Positions 39,948 to 49,912 of a stretch of DNA of 64,000 nt are shown piece by piece. The first letter of the stretch is position 1. Every line of letters starts with the position of its first letter. The DNA comes from Paraburkholderia sp. BCC1885 (GTDB lineage: Bacteria > Pseudomonadota > Gammaproteobacteria > Burkholderiales > Burkholderiaceae). The stretch is from contig NZ_CAAJGM010000274.1 of assembly GCF_900996235.1 (NCBI RefSeq), forward strand, positions 1 to 64,000, given 5' to 3'. The position numbers and the translations under genes are program-made. The notes under the pieces are model-generated. The model saw only the letters and a program-made list of their open reading frames with translations. It made no database searches and was not told the DNA's origin.

Positions 39948-41627
39948 ATGCTTCGCCACCTCTCGATACGCGACTTCGTCATCGTCGCCGCGCTCGATCT
40001 CGAATTCGACAGCGGCTTTACGGTTTTCTCAGGTGAAACAGGCGCCGGCAAGTCGATCCTGATCGACGCACTGGCGCTGGCGCTAGGCGCCCGTGCCGAC
40101 GCGAGCATCGTGAGAAGCGGCGAGGCGCGCGCCGACATCACCGCCGAATTCGAAACCCACACGCAAGTGGAGTATTGGCTCGACGGGCAGGCGCTCGGCT
40201 CGACCAGAAGCACCGCGGACGACGACACCCACGGCGGCACCGTCATGCTGCGGCGCGTCGTCGACGCCAACGGCCGCTCGCGGGCCTTCATCAACGGTAC
40301 CGCCGCGACGCTCGCGCAACTGCGCGAAGTGGGCGAAATGCTGGTCGACATTCACGGCCAGCACGCCCACCAGTTGCTGATGCGCCCGGATGCCCAGCGC
40401 GAACTGTTCGATACCCATGCCGGGCTGCTCGACAAGGCCGCCGCGGTGGCCCGCGCCTGGCGCGGCTGGCGCGACAAGGCGCAGGCCGTCGAGCACGCCC
40501 GCACCCGCGACCGCGAACTGCAGCTGGAGCGCGAACGCCTCGCATGGCAGCTGGCCGAACTCGACAAGCTCGCGCCCCAACCAGGCGAGTGGGAAGAGGT
40601 GAACGCCGAGCACAACCGCCTGTCGCATTCGGCGAATCTGATCGAAGGCGTGCAGGGCGCGCTCGCCGCACTGTCCGAATCGGACGAGGCGATGATCACG
40701 CATCTGGCATCGATCGTCTCCCGGCTGCGCGATCTGGCCGAGATCGATCCGGCCTTGAACGACGCGCTCGCCGCGCTCGAACCTGCCGAGATCCAGTTGC
40801 AGGAAGCGGCGTATTCGCTGAGCCATTATGCGCAGCGCCTGGAACTCGATCCCGAGCGCCTCGCGCAGATCGAAAAACGGGTCGACGCACTTCATTCGGC
40901 CGCACGCAAGTTCCGCCTGAAGCCGGAAACGCTGCCTGAGGAACATGCCGCCCGCCGCGCCCAACTGGCCGCGCTCGATGCCGCCGCCGATCTGGAAGCC
41001 CTGCATGCCGCCGAGGCCAAAGCGAAGGAAGCCTATCTCGCCGAGGCCAAACAGCTATCGAAGGCGCGCGCCAAAGCCGCCAGGGCGCTCGGCGCGGCGG
41101 TCACCACGGGCATGCAGGAATTGTCGATGAAAGGCGGCAGTTTTGAAGTCGCGCTGGTGGCGCTGCCGGAAGGCGGCGCGCACGGACTGGAACAGGTCGA
41201 GTTCCGGGTGGCGGGCCACGCCGGCGTGCCGCTGCGGCCGCTGGCCAAGGTCGCTTCGGGCGGCGAACTGGCGCGCATCAGCCTCGCGCTCGCGGTCATC
41301 GCCAGTGCCGCCAGTCCCACGCCCACCCTGATTTTCGACGAAGTGGACACCGGCATCGGCGGCGGCGTCGCCGAAGTCGTCGGACGCCTGCTGCATCAAC
41401 TCGGCCGCGCGCGCCAGGTGCTGTGCGTGACCCACCTGCCGCAGGTCGCCGCGCGTGGCGACCACCACTTCCAGGTGGCCAAAGCAGGGAACGGCAAGGG
41501 CGGCACGGTCAGCAGCGTCATCGCGCTGGATAAAACGAGCCGCATCGAGGAAGTGGCGCGCATGCTGGGCGGCCTGGAAATCACCGCCACCACGCGCAAG
41601 CACGCCAAGGAAATGCTGGCGGCATAA
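39948..41627 (+). CDS. recN: DNA repair protein RecN
   Basis: RecN is an SMC-like protein used in double-strand-break repair. The 559-aa product begins M-L-R-H-L-S-I-R-D-F-V-I-V and has Walker A G-E-T-G-A-G-K-S (about 31-38), a long coiled-coil middle (about 160-360, rich in Ala/Glu/Arg), the signature A-S-G-G-E-L-A-R-I-S-L and Walker B L-I-F-D-E-V-D-T-G-I-G-G, then C-V-T-H-L-P-Q-V-A. It is intact and convergent with glnE, with 14 bp between the stops. Confidence 0.97.
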   Translation: MLRHLSIRDFVIVAALDLEFDSGFTVFSGETGAGKSILIDALALALGARADASIVRSGEARADITAEFETHTQVEYWLDGQALGSTRSTADDDTHGGTVMLRRVVDANGRSRAFINGTAATLAQLREVGEMLVDIHGQHAHQLLMRPDAQRELFDTHAGLLDKAAAVARAWRGWRDKAQAVEHARTRDRELQLERERLAWQLAELDKLAPQPGEWEEVNAEHNRLSHSANLIEGVQGALAALSESDEAMITHLASIVSRLRDLAEIDPALNDALAALEPAEIQLQEAAYSLSHYAQRLELDPERLAQIEKRVDALHSAARKFRLKPETLPEEHAARRAQLAALDAAADLEALHAAEAKAKEAYLAEAKQLSKARAKAARALGAAVTTGMQELSMKGGSFEVALVALPEGGAHGLEQVEFRVAGHAGVPLRPLAKVASGGELARISLALAVIASAASPTPTLIFDEVDTGIGGGVAEVVGRLLHQLGRARQVLCVTHLPQVAARGDHHFQVAKAGNGKGGTVSSVIALDKTSRIEEVARMLGGLEITATTRKHAKEMLAA

Positions 41628-41641
41628 AGGCCGCCGCATCC

Positions 41642-44434
41642 TCACCCGAACACGCGCTGCCACAACGCCAGCACCGCCTGCCGCTCCACCTCGACCGCGG
41701 CCGGCTCGACGCGGGCCTTTTCCATCCCGTCGAGCCTCAGCTTGTGCTGCAGCTTGCGGTACGTGCGATATGCCGCGCCCACCGTCTCGGCCTCCTCCTC
41801 GCTCATCATGCCGAAGCGCGACACCTCGCGCAGCAAGGCGATATTGCCGGTATTGCGGATCAGTTCCGGGTCGCGCGCGGCGTGCAACAGCACCCAGTAT
41901 TGAACGGTGAATTCGATATCCACCATCCCGCCGCGGTCGTGCTTCAGATCGAATAGCTGGGTGCGGTTCGGATGTCCGGCTTCCACGCGCGCGCGCATCT
42001 CCACGATCTCGCGCGCGAGCGGCCCCGCCTCGCGCGGGGTCGTCAGCACCTGTTCGCGGATTGCCTCGAACTTCGCGCCGATCTCGGCATCGCCCGCGCA
42101 ATAGCGTGCGCGTGACAGCGCCTGGTGCTCCCATACCCAGGCGGTATTGGCGGCGTCGCCCTCGCGCAACTGATAACGCCTGAACGCGTCCAGATCCGTC
42201 ACCAGCAGGCCGGACTCGCCATTCGGCCGCAACCGCAGGTCGACGTCGAACAGGATGCCCGCGCCCGTCGCCATGGTCAGACAGGTGATCAGACGACGCG
42301 TGTACATGGCGTAGATCTCCGCCGCGTTTTCGTCCGGATCGTCGTAGAGGAAGATCAGATCGAGGTCCGAGGCGTAACCCAGCTCCTTGCCGCCCAGTTT
42401 GCCGTAGGCGATCACCGCGAAGCGCGGCACCTCGCGGTGACGCCGGGCCAGATGGTTCCAGACGGCTTCGAGCGTCACGTCGAGCACGGCGTCGGCGAGT
42501 TCCGAGAGGCGGTCGCTCACGTGTTCGACACTCAGCTTGCCGGCCAGATCGATGAGCAGAATGCGGAACACTTCGGCCTGGTGGGCGTGGCGCAGCAGAT
42601 CCATCTGCTGTTCGACGCCGTCAGCCGCCGCGAGCCGCAAGCGCAGCGTGCGCTTGAACTCGGGCCAGTCGAACGGGCTGGCAATCGCCTCGTCGTCCAG
42701 CAGTTCGTCCAGTAATTGAGGATGACGGATCAGATAGCCAGCCGCCCAATGCGAGGCGCCCAGCACCGACAGCACGCGATGCAGCGCCTGTGGATATTCC
42801 GTCAGCAAGGCCAGATAGGCGCCGCGCCGGCTCACGGCTTCGAGCAAATCGAAAAAGCGCGCCACCGTATCGCCGCGCCGCTCAGGCGGCTCCAGCGTGC
42901 GGGCGGCTTCGAGCGCGCGTTGCGCCACGATGTCGAAGCGCTGCCGGCTGCGCTCGGCCAGCCCCGCGTAGCGCGACGACTGCCACAGGGCGCGCAGCCG
43001 GGCGAGCAGTTCGCCCGGTTCGGCAACGCCGAGTTCGACAAGCCGCGCCTGCAGTGCTTCGTCCGCGCTGTCGTCGGCGAGCGCGCTGCTCCACACCCAC
43101 GCCGCCGCGCCGTCTTCCGGGGCGCCGCAGCCGTCGCGCCCGCCTATCTTGTCGGCGAAAATTTGATCGAACTGCTGCTCGACCAGTTCGCGGTGCGCGT
43201 CGAGCTTCGCCATCAGCGCCGCGTAATCGTCGAAGCCCATGGTCTGCGCGAGCGCCGCGCGCGCTTCCTCGTCGACCGGCATGGCGTGGGTTTGCGCGTC
43301 GTCACGGTATTGCAGACGGTGTTCGAGCTCACGCAAGAAACGGTAAGCCTGCGAGAGCTTCACGCAGACAGCAGGCGTAATCAGGCCGTGAGTGGCGGCG
43401 TGGCGCAGCACGGCGAGCGTCGGCCGCACGCGGAAACCCGCATCCTGGCCGCCGCGGATCAACTGGAACACCTGCGCGCTAAATTCGATTTCGCGGATGC
43501 CACCCCGGCCGAGCTTGATGTCGTCGGCCTTGTCGGGCCTCATCGAGGCGCGGCGCTGGGCTTCCTGGCGAATCTGCAGATGCAGCGAACGGATCGCGGC
43601 GATCACGCCGAAGTCCAGATAACGCCGGTAGATAAAAGGCCGGACAATCGCGTCGAGCTGCTTCGCGAGCCGGCGCGCGGCGTCGCTCGCGTCTTCGGAG
43701 ACGAGCCGGCCCTTGATCCAGGCGTAGCGCTCCCACTCGCGGCCCTGCACGTAAAAATATTCCTCGAGCATGCCAAGACTACACACGAGCGGCCCCGAAT
43801 CGCCGTTCGGGCGCAGCCGCATGTCGACGCGAAACACGTAGCCGTCCGCGGTCGTTTCGGCGAGCGCCGCGATCAGCCGCTTGCCGAGCCGGGAGAAAAA
43901 GTCCTGCGTCGGGATCGGCGCACGCTGGCCGCCGGCAGTCTCGCCGTCTTCTTCGTAGATAAAGATCAGATCAATGTCCGAGGACACATTCAGCTCGCGC
44001 CCACCGAGCTTGCCCATGCCGACCACACCCAGCGTGAGCCGTTCGCCCTCCGGTCCGCGCGGCTCGCCGTAGAGCGCTTCGAGGTCCGCGGACAGCACCG
44101 CCAGGGCCCGCTGGATGGTGGTTTCGGCCAGATCGGTCATCGCGCCGGTCACTTCGGCGACGTCCGCCTGGCCGGCCAGATCGCGCTCCATCACGGCGCA
44201 AAACACCTCGGTGCGCAACTGGCGCAACGCCCGCTTGAGGCCGTCCTCGGTCAACGCAACGCTGCCGGAAGCGGCGTGCGCCACGCATAACTCGTCGAAG
44301 CGGGCTTCGATGCGCTCGCGCGTGAGCGGCGCCGCCGCCAGCGCAGCGATGCGTCCGGCAAGTTCGGGACGGGCCGCCAGCGCGCGCGCCGCGTAGTGTG
44401 AATAGCTGGAACTCAGGAGCGTGGTGTCGGTCAT
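41642..44434 (-). CDS. glnE: Bifunctional glutamine synthetase adenylyltransferase/deadenylase
   Basis: GlnE adds or removes AMP on glutamine synthetase in response to PII proteins. The 930-aa product has two nucleotidyltransferase domains, each with a G-x-G-K-L-G-G-x-E-L motif and D-x-D: G-M-G-K-L-G-G-R-E-L-N-V-S-S-D-I-D-L (about 139-157), the deadenylase half, and A-Y-G-K-L-G-G-K-E-L-G-Y-A-S-D-L-D-L (about 674), the adenylylase half. Each is followed by R-L-R-P-N-G-x-S-G. Length is close to E. coli GlnE (946). Divergent from yhdP. Confidence 0.97.
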   Translation of the reverse strand: MTDTTLLSSSYSHYAARALAARPELAGRIAALAAAPLTRERIEARFDELCVAHAASGSVALTEDGLKRALRQLRTEVFCAVMERDLAGQADVAEVTGAMTDLAETTIQRALAVLSADLEALYGEPRGPEGERLTLGVVGMGKLGGRELNVSSDIDLIFIYEEDGETAGGQRAPIPTQDFFSRLGKRLIAALAETTADGYVFRVDMRLRPNGDSGPLVCSLGMLEEYFYVQGREWERYAWIKGRLVSEDASDAARRLAKQLDAIVRPFIYRRYLDFGVIAAIRSLHLQIRQEAQRRASMRPDKADDIKLGRGGIREIEFSAQVFQLIRGGQDAGFRVRPTLAVLRHAATHGLITPAVCVKLSQAYRFLRELEHRLQYRDDAQTHAMPVDEEARAALAQTMGFDDYAALMAKLDAHRELVEQQFDQIFADKIGGRDGCGAPEDGAAAWVWSSALADDSADEALQARLVELGVAEPGELLARLRALWQSSRYAGLAERSRQRFDIVAQRALEAARTLEPPERRGDTVARFFDLLEAVSRRGAYLALLTEYPQALHRVLSVLGASHWAAGYLIRHPQLLDELLDDEAIASPFDWPEFKRTLRLRLAAADGVEQQMDLLRHAHQAEVFRILLIDLAGKLSVEHVSDRLSELADAVLDVTLEAVWNHLARRHREVPRFAVIAYGKLGGKELGYASDLDLIFLYDDPDENAAEIYAMYTRRLITCLTMATGAGILFDVDLRLRPNGESGLLVTDLDAFRRYQLREGDAANTAWVWEHQALSRARYCAGDAEIGAKFEAIREQVLTTPREAGPLAREIVEMRARVEAGHPNRTQLFDLKHDRGGMVDIEFTVQYWVLLHAARDPELIRNTGNIALLREVSRFGMMSEEEAETVGAAYRTYRKLQHKLRLDGMEKARVEPAAVEVERQAVLALWQRVFG

Positions 44435-44619
44435 CGGAGATCTGGATCGCTTGTTGCGTCATCCGTCTTGTCACGGTGCCATGCGCGCTGCCGCGCACCG
44501 CCCAGCAGGTCGCAACTCGGCATGAATACAGGCTTTGACGGATATTCGTCGGGGCTTGCCCGTGTGTTACATTTCGTCGTCAGACCGCAAAATTACCATA
44601 CGCCCACCCCCGCCGCCGC

Positions 44620-47600
44620 ATGTCCGAGCGAAACGAATCCGCCGCGCCCCCCGAACCCGGACAAATCAGTTCAGTGCACGGCGGTGACCACGTGGTGCTG
44701 CGCCATACCCTGAGGGTCGTGGCGGCCATCGCGCTGATCATTTACTTCATCGCGGCCGTGCTCTTCATGGGGCTGCGCTACGGCCTGCTGCCGCAGGTCG
44801 ATTCGTTCCGGCCACGCATCGAGACGCTGGTCTCCGAGAAGATTCACGCGCAACTCACCATCGGCAAACTGGCGCCGCACTGGAGCGGTTTCCAGCCCGG
44901 CATCGACGTCACCGCGCTCACCATCCGCGGCCGCGACGGCACGGTCGGACTCGCTATCCCGCACGCCACCGCCACGGTTTCGTGGAGCTCGCTGTGGCAA
45001 CTCAAGCCAATTCTCTCAAGCCTGATCGTCGATCAGCCGGACGTGCTGATCGCGCGCGGCAGCGACGGCTCGCTATCCGTGGCCGGGGTCACGATGCCGA
45101 GCACCCACACGGGCAACGACACCTTCAGTACCTGGCTGCTGCGCCAGCAGGCCATCGTTCTGCGCGGCGGCACATTGCGCTGGAAGGACGCGCGCCATGA
45201 CGCGCCCGAGCTGGCGTTGCAGAACATTCGCCTGGCCATCCTAAACGACGGCTACGATCACCACCTCGCGCTACAGGCGCCGCCGGACGGCAACGTCCTG
45301 CACGGCCCGCTCGATTTCCGCGCCCACTTCAGACACGCGCGCCTCGGGGCCATCGGCAAGCCGATCAACTGGACCGGCCAGGCTTATGTGTCGACGGGAC
45401 CGGTCGACCTGCCCGCCCTCGCCCACTACATCGACTTTCCCATCGAGACCTTCGCGGGCCGGATCGACAACGCCATCTGGGTCGATTTCGGCGACGGCCG
45501 GATGAAATCGGCGAGCGGCGAATTGTCGGGCGCCAACGTCTCGATGCGCGTGCGTCCGACCCAGCCGCGCCTCGACGTGCCGGTGGCGAGCTTCTCGTGG
45601 AAAGTCGACATGACGCCGGGCGACTACACGCTGCAGCTGAATCACATGCACGCCGAACTCGGCCAGCCGCCGCTCGAAGACGGCACGCCGCTCACCCGCA
45701 CGCTCGCCCTGACCACGCTGACCGGCCACTACCGCAAGGCATCCTTGCAGCACGGCCAGTTGTTCAGCGTGACGGGCGACCGCGTCGACCTCGGCATCCT
45801 CGCCGAATTCAGCCGCGCGCTGCCGCTCACGGGGCGCATCCTCAACGAACTGGTGCGCTTCAACCCGCGCGGGCTGGTGGCGAACTATCTGATCGTGGTC
45901 GAGCGCGCCACGCCGAGTTCCGGCGAAGCAGACAGCGAACGGACCGGCGGCGCCGAACCGATCATGCGCTACCGCTTCAAGGCGGATCTGCAGGGCATCA
46001 GCGTGGCGGCCCAGGAACCGCCGCCGGGGCTCACGCCGCTCGGCCACCCGCGCGCCGGCCTGCCGGGCGTGGAAAACCTGTGGGGCAAAGTGGACGCCGA
46101 CGAAACCCACGGCTCGATGGACATCGACACCAACAATGTGGCGCTCACCCTGCCGGGCGTGTTCGACGATCCGCGCCTCAAATTCGACCGCCTGCAGGGC
46201 AGCGGCACGTGGACGGTCAAACCTACCGCGCCGGGCGAACAGCACAAGTCGTTCGCGATCGCCGTGCCGGAACTGCGGGTTGCCAACGCGGACACCGCCG
46301 CGAGCGTCACGGCCAATTACAGCAATCCGGGCCACGGACGCGGCTCGCTCGACCTGACGGCGAAGTTCGACCACGCCAAGGTAACCAGCATCGTCCGCTA
46401 CCTGCCCACCAGCATCAGCGAGAAGCTGCGCAATTATCTCGGTCACGGACTGCAGGCCGGCACCTCGCGCGGCGCGGTGATCGAGGTCCACGGCGACCTC
46501 ACCAAATTCCCCTACTCGCGTGATCCGGCTGCCGGCGTGTTTCACATCGTCGCGCCGTTCCGGGGCGGCAAGTTCGATCCTTCGCCGTTCCCGCCGCGTC
46601 TGATGAAAGACGGCGTGACGCCGAATGTGTGGCCGGCGCTGGACGGCATCGACGGCACCTTCGAGCTGAAAGAGAACGTGCTGCGCTTTGACGTCGACCG
46701 CGCGCATTACAAGCGCATCGCCCTCACCAAGGTGAGCGGCAAGATCGACGACCTCGGCACCAAGGCCTCGAGCCTCGTCATCAACGGCGACGGCCGTGGC
46801 CCGCTCGCCGACATGATCGACTACGTCAATGCCAGCGCGCTCGGCGGCCTGTCGAAGCACGTCGGCGAAAAGGTGGAGGCCGAGGGGCCGGCCTCGCTCG
46901 CGCTGAAACTGACGGTGCCGCGCACGCCCAAGCCGCATATCGCGGTCGAAGGCGCGCTGGGCTTCCAGAACAACCGCCTGAGCGTGGACAACGTGCCGCC
47001 GCTGTCGCAACTCACCGGCAAGGTCCGTTTCACCGAATACACCGCGCAACTGGACCGGCTCTCCGGCCAGTTCCTCGGCGGCGACGTCCACGCCAACGGC
47101 GGCTTTCAGAAAGGCGGCAACTACGCGCTCGACCTGAACGGCCACATTGCCGTGGATGCCGCGCGCGGCCTGAATCTGCATGGACCGGCCGCGCAGGTGC
47201 TCACGCGCATGAGCGGCAGCGCGCCCTACGACCTCAGCGTGAACGGCGCGAAAGGACGCCTGCCGGACGTCACCGCGAACTCGGACCTGAGCGGCCTCGC
47301 GCTCGATTTCCCCGCGCCGTTCAACAAGCCGCTCGGCCAGCCGATGCCGCTGCACTTCACCTTCAAGCCGGCCAGCATGGCGAGCGAGCCCGGCCTGCAG
47401 CGCGCCGACCTGCAGTTCGGCCCAATCGCCGCTACCTATCTGTTGCGCCCCACGCCGGGCCAGCCGCCGGCCGTGGTGGCCGGCGCGGTGGGCGTCAACA
47501 AGCCGGCCGAGCTGCCGGCCGAAGGCGTTACCGCCGCAGTCGACGTCGATGCCTTCGACGCCGACCAGTGGCGCGCCCTCGTCACCCAGATGCGCAGCCA

Positions 47601-48837
47601 GGCCGCCGCCACGGCGCCTGCGGCGTCGGCCCCGGCCGCAACTGCAACGGCGACTGCGGCCGCTCCCAACCCCACGCTGACGCAATTCCTGCCGAACCGC
47701 TTTGCCGTGCACATCGGCACGCTGACGCTGCTCAAGCGCCATTGGGAAAGCGTGATCGTCGGCGCCTCGCGCGACAAGGGCAACTGGCAGGCCAACGTCG
47801 CCTCGAATCAGGTGTCTGGCCATGTGGCGTGGCTGCCGGGTCCGACCAAAGGCTCGCCCGGCACGCTGCAGGCGCGCCTCGCCCGTCTGGTGATTCCGTC
47901 CGCCACCGAAAACGACCTGCTCGGCCGGGCGATTTCGGCGCCGGCGCAAAACATGCCGTCCATCGATCTGATCGTCAACGAGCTGATCGTGCGCGATCAC
48001 AACATCGGCAGTCTGGAAGTCGACGCGCACAACTTCGAGGAAGACGGCGTACCCGTCTGGCAACTGGACAAGCTCAATATCAGCAACCCGGCCGCCACGC
48101 TGACCGCCACCGCCAACTGGCGCACCTCGACCGGCCTCAACGCCGGCGCCGACGAAGACGCCACCAGGCGCACCGTGTTCGATTTCAAGCTCGACATCAA
48201 GGATGCCGGCGCGCTGCTCGAACGGGCCGGCCAGCCGCGCACGCTCAAGGGCGGCAGCGGCACGCTGTCGGGCAAGGTGGTGTGGCGCGGCGGGCCGACC
48301 CGCATCGACTATCCGACGCTCAACGGCAACCTCGCGGTGGATCTCGAGCACGGCCAGATCCTCAAGGTCGATCCAGGCGTCGCCAAGTTGCTGGGCGTGC
48401 TGAGCCTGCAAAGCCTCGCGCGTTTTGCGACGCTGAATTTCCGCGACGTGATCGGCGAAGGCCTGCCGTTCGAAAGCGTCAAAGGCACGGCGCAAATCAG
48501 CGACGGCATCGGCCGCACGGATAACTTCAAGATGGTGACGGCGCCCGCCCGCGCCGAGATGACCGGCTCGATCGACCTCGCGCAGGAAACGCAGGACCTG
48601 CACGTGCACATCGTTCCGACCGTCAGCGCCGGGGCCGGCGTGGTCGCCGCCACGGTAATCAATCCGCTCTTCGGCCTGGCCGCGCTGGTCGCCGATTTCG
48701 CGCTGTCCAAGTCCATTTCGAAGGCCTTCGCGATGGACTACGCCATCACCGGTTCGTGGTCAAAAGCGCATGTCGAGCGGGTGCACGGCGATCGCGGTAA
48801 GATGGATCTGCCGGCTTCGACTGCGCAAGCGCAGTAA
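44620..48837 (+). CDS. yhdP: YhdP-family AsmA-like protein, 1405 aa
   Basis: YhdP-type proteins span the periplasm as long beta-groove bridges that help move phospholipids to the outer membrane. A short cytoplasmic N-terminus is followed by one membrane helix (about 29-55, A-A-I-A-L-I-I-Y-F-I-A-A-V-L). The rest is periplasmic with repeated amphipathic beta strands and a DUF3971-type core. An Ala/Thr-rich spacer sits at about residues 989-1011. Near the C-terminus the AsmA_2 region ends A-A-T-V-I-N-P-L-F-G-L-A-A-L-V. The similar AsmA-like proteins TamB and YdbH differ in layout. Likely monocistronic; the nitrilase gene follows after 125 bp. Confidence 0.88.
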   Translation: MSERNESAAPPEPGQISSVHGGDHVVLRHTLRVVAAIALIIYFIAAVLFMGLRYGLLPQVDSFRPRIETLVSEKIHAQLTIGKLAPHWSGFQPGIDVTALTIRGRDGTVGLAIPHATATVSWSSLWQLKPILSSLIVDQPDVLIARGSDGSLSVAGVTMPSTHTGNDTFSTWLLRQQAIVLRGGTLRWKDARHDAPELALQNIRLAILNDGYDHHLALQAPPDGNVLHGPLDFRAHFRHARLGAIGKPINWTGQAYVSTGPVDLPALAHYIDFPIETFAGRIDNAIWVDFGDGRMKSASGELSGANVSMRVRPTQPRLDVPVASFSWKVDMTPGDYTLQLNHMHAELGQPPLEDGTPLTRTLALTTLTGHYRKASLQHGQLFSVTGDRVDLGILAEFSRALPLTGRILNELVRFNPRGLVANYLIVVERATPSSGEADSERTGGAEPIMRYRFKADLQGISVAAQEPPPGLTPLGHPRAGLPGVENLWGKVDADETHGSMDIDTNNVALTLPGVFDDPRLKFDRLQGSGTWTVKPTAPGEQHKSFAIAVPELRVANADTAASVTANYSNPGHGRGSLDLTAKFDHAKVTSIVRYLPTSISEKLRNYLGHGLQAGTSRGAVIEVHGDLTKFPYSRDPAAGVFHIVAPFRGGKFDPSPFPPRLMKDGVTPNVWPALDGIDGTFELKENVLRFDVDRAHYKRIALTKVSGKIDDLGTKASSLVINGDGRGPLADMIDYVNASALGGLSKHVGEKVEAEGPASLALKLTVPRTPKPHIAVEGALGFQNNRLSVDNVPPLSQLTGKVRFTEYTAQLDRLSGQFLGGDVHANGGFQKGGNYALDLNGHIAVDAARGLNLHGPAAQVLTRMSGSAPYDLSVNGAKGRLPDVTANSDLSGLALDFPAPFNKPLGQPMPLHFTFKPASMASEPGLQRADLQFGPIAATYLLRPTPGQPPAVVAGAVGVNKPAELPAEGVTAAVDVDAFDADQWRALVTQMRSQAAATAPAASAPAATATATAAAPNPTLTQFLPNRFAVHIGTLTLLKRHWESVIVGASRDKGNWQANVASNQVSGHVAWLPGPTKGSPGTLQARLARLVIPSATENDLLGRAISAPAQNMPSIDLIVNELIVRDHNIGSLEVDAHNFEEDGVPVWQLDKLNISNPAATLTATANWRTSTGLNAGADEDATRRTVFDFKLDIKDAGALLERAGQPRTLKGGSGTLSGKVVWRGGPTRIDYPTLNGNLAVDLEHGQILKVDPGVAKLLGVLSLQSLARFATLNFRDVIGEGLPFESVKGTAQISDGIGRTDNFKMVTAPARAEMTGSIDLAQETQDLHVHIVPTVSAGAGVVAATVINPLFGLAALVADFALSKSISKAFAMDYAITGSWSKAHVERVHGDRGKMDLPASTAQAQ

Positions 48838-48962
48838 ACCCGCAGCCCGTGCCAACTGCCGGTACGCGCTGCGCCGAAGCGGCGGCGCGACAGCGTTGAT
48901 CGACGCAGGCGCCTGAAGATTCATGCCAGCCTGCTCACTGCCGGGAGTCATTCGAAACGCTC

Positions 48963-49805
48963 ATGAGCGAACACCACGCCCACTCAACACCCCAAGAGCC
49001 GTCCAGCCGCGTCGCCGCCCTGCAAATGGTGAGCACGCCGGATCGCGAGCGCAACCTGGCCGAGGCGGAACGCCTGATCGCCGAGGCCGCCGCCGACGGC
49101 GCCCAACTGGTCCTGCTGCCCGAGTATTTCTGTTTCATGGGCTTCAAGGACACGGACAAGCTCAGCGTGCGCGAACCCTACGGCGACGGCCCGATCCAGC
49201 GTTTTCTGGCGGATGCGGCGCGCCGCCATGGCGTCTGGGTGATCGGCGGCACGCTGCCCATCACCGCCCCGGAAGCCTCCCGCGTCCTCAATACCACGCT
49301 GGTTTTCAACCCGCAGGGAGAGGAAACCGCACGCTACGACAAGATCCACCTGTTCAATTTCGAAAAAGGTGACGAATCGTTCGACGAGGCCCGCACCATC
49401 CGCCCCGGCGAGGAAGTCCGCACCTTCGACGCGCCGTTCGGGCGGGTCGGGCTATCGGTCTGCTACGATTTGCGCTTTCCGGAGCTATATCGCCGCATGG
49501 GCGATTGCGCGCTGATCGTGGTGCCCTCGGCTTTCACGTACACGACCGGCCGTGCGCACTGGGAGATGCTGCTGCGCGCCCGCGCCGTCGAAAACCAGTG
49601 CTACGTGCTCGCCGCGGCGCAAGGCGGCAAGCACGAAAACGGCCGCCGCACATGGGGACACAGCATGCTGGTCGATCCATGGGGCGAGGTCGTCGCGGTA
49701 CGTGAGGAAGGCGCCGGTGTCGTCGCCGGAAACCTGGAGCGCGCACGCATCGACGAGGTCCGGCAAAGCCTGCCGGCCTGGCGTCACCGTGTGCTGACGA
49801 GCTAA
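48963..49805 (+). CDS. Carbon-nitrogen hydrolase (Nit/deaminated glutathione amidase-like)
   Basis: This is a nitrilase-superfamily amidase of the NitFhit/YafV-like branch, often a repair enzyme for deaminated glutathione. The catalytic triad is complete: Glu in L-L-P-E-Y-F, Lys in Y-D-K-I-H-L-F-N-F and Cys in G-L-S-V-C-Y-D-L-R-F-P-E-L-Y-R. 280 aa, cytoplasmic. It is regularly found between yhdP and tldD in beta-proteobacteria. The exact substrate is an inference from the branch. Confidence 0.88.
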   Translation: MSEHHAHSTPQEPSSRVAALQMVSTPDRERNLAEAERLIAEAAADGAQLVLLPEYFCFMGFKDTDKLSVREPYGDGPIQRFLADAARRHGVWVIGGTLPITAPEASRVLNTTLVFNPQGEETARYDKIHLFNFEKGDESFDEARTIRPGEEVRTFDAPFGRVGLSVCYDLRFPELYRRMGDCALIVVPSAFTYTTGRAHWEMLLRARAVENQCYVLAAAQGGKHENGRRTWGHSMLVDPWGEVVAVREEGAGVVAGNLERARIDEVRQSLPAWRHRVLTS

Positions 49806-49912
49806 ACGCGCCAAAAGCTGCACCTGACATTGAAAGTACGACGCCGCCCACCCATGTATGTGATGCGCGTGCGCCAACCGAACCACTTTGTATCGAGCAG
49901 AACATACCTCGC

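Noticed and set aside
42716..44290. 524-codon open frame antisense to glnE
   Set aside because: Shadow; glnE carries both nucleotidyltransferase motifs in the other strand.
45271..48609. 1112-codon open frame antisense to yhdP
   Set aside because: High GC leaves long antisense frames open. The product is Arg/His/Val-rich low complexity, and yhdP on the other strand has clear family features.
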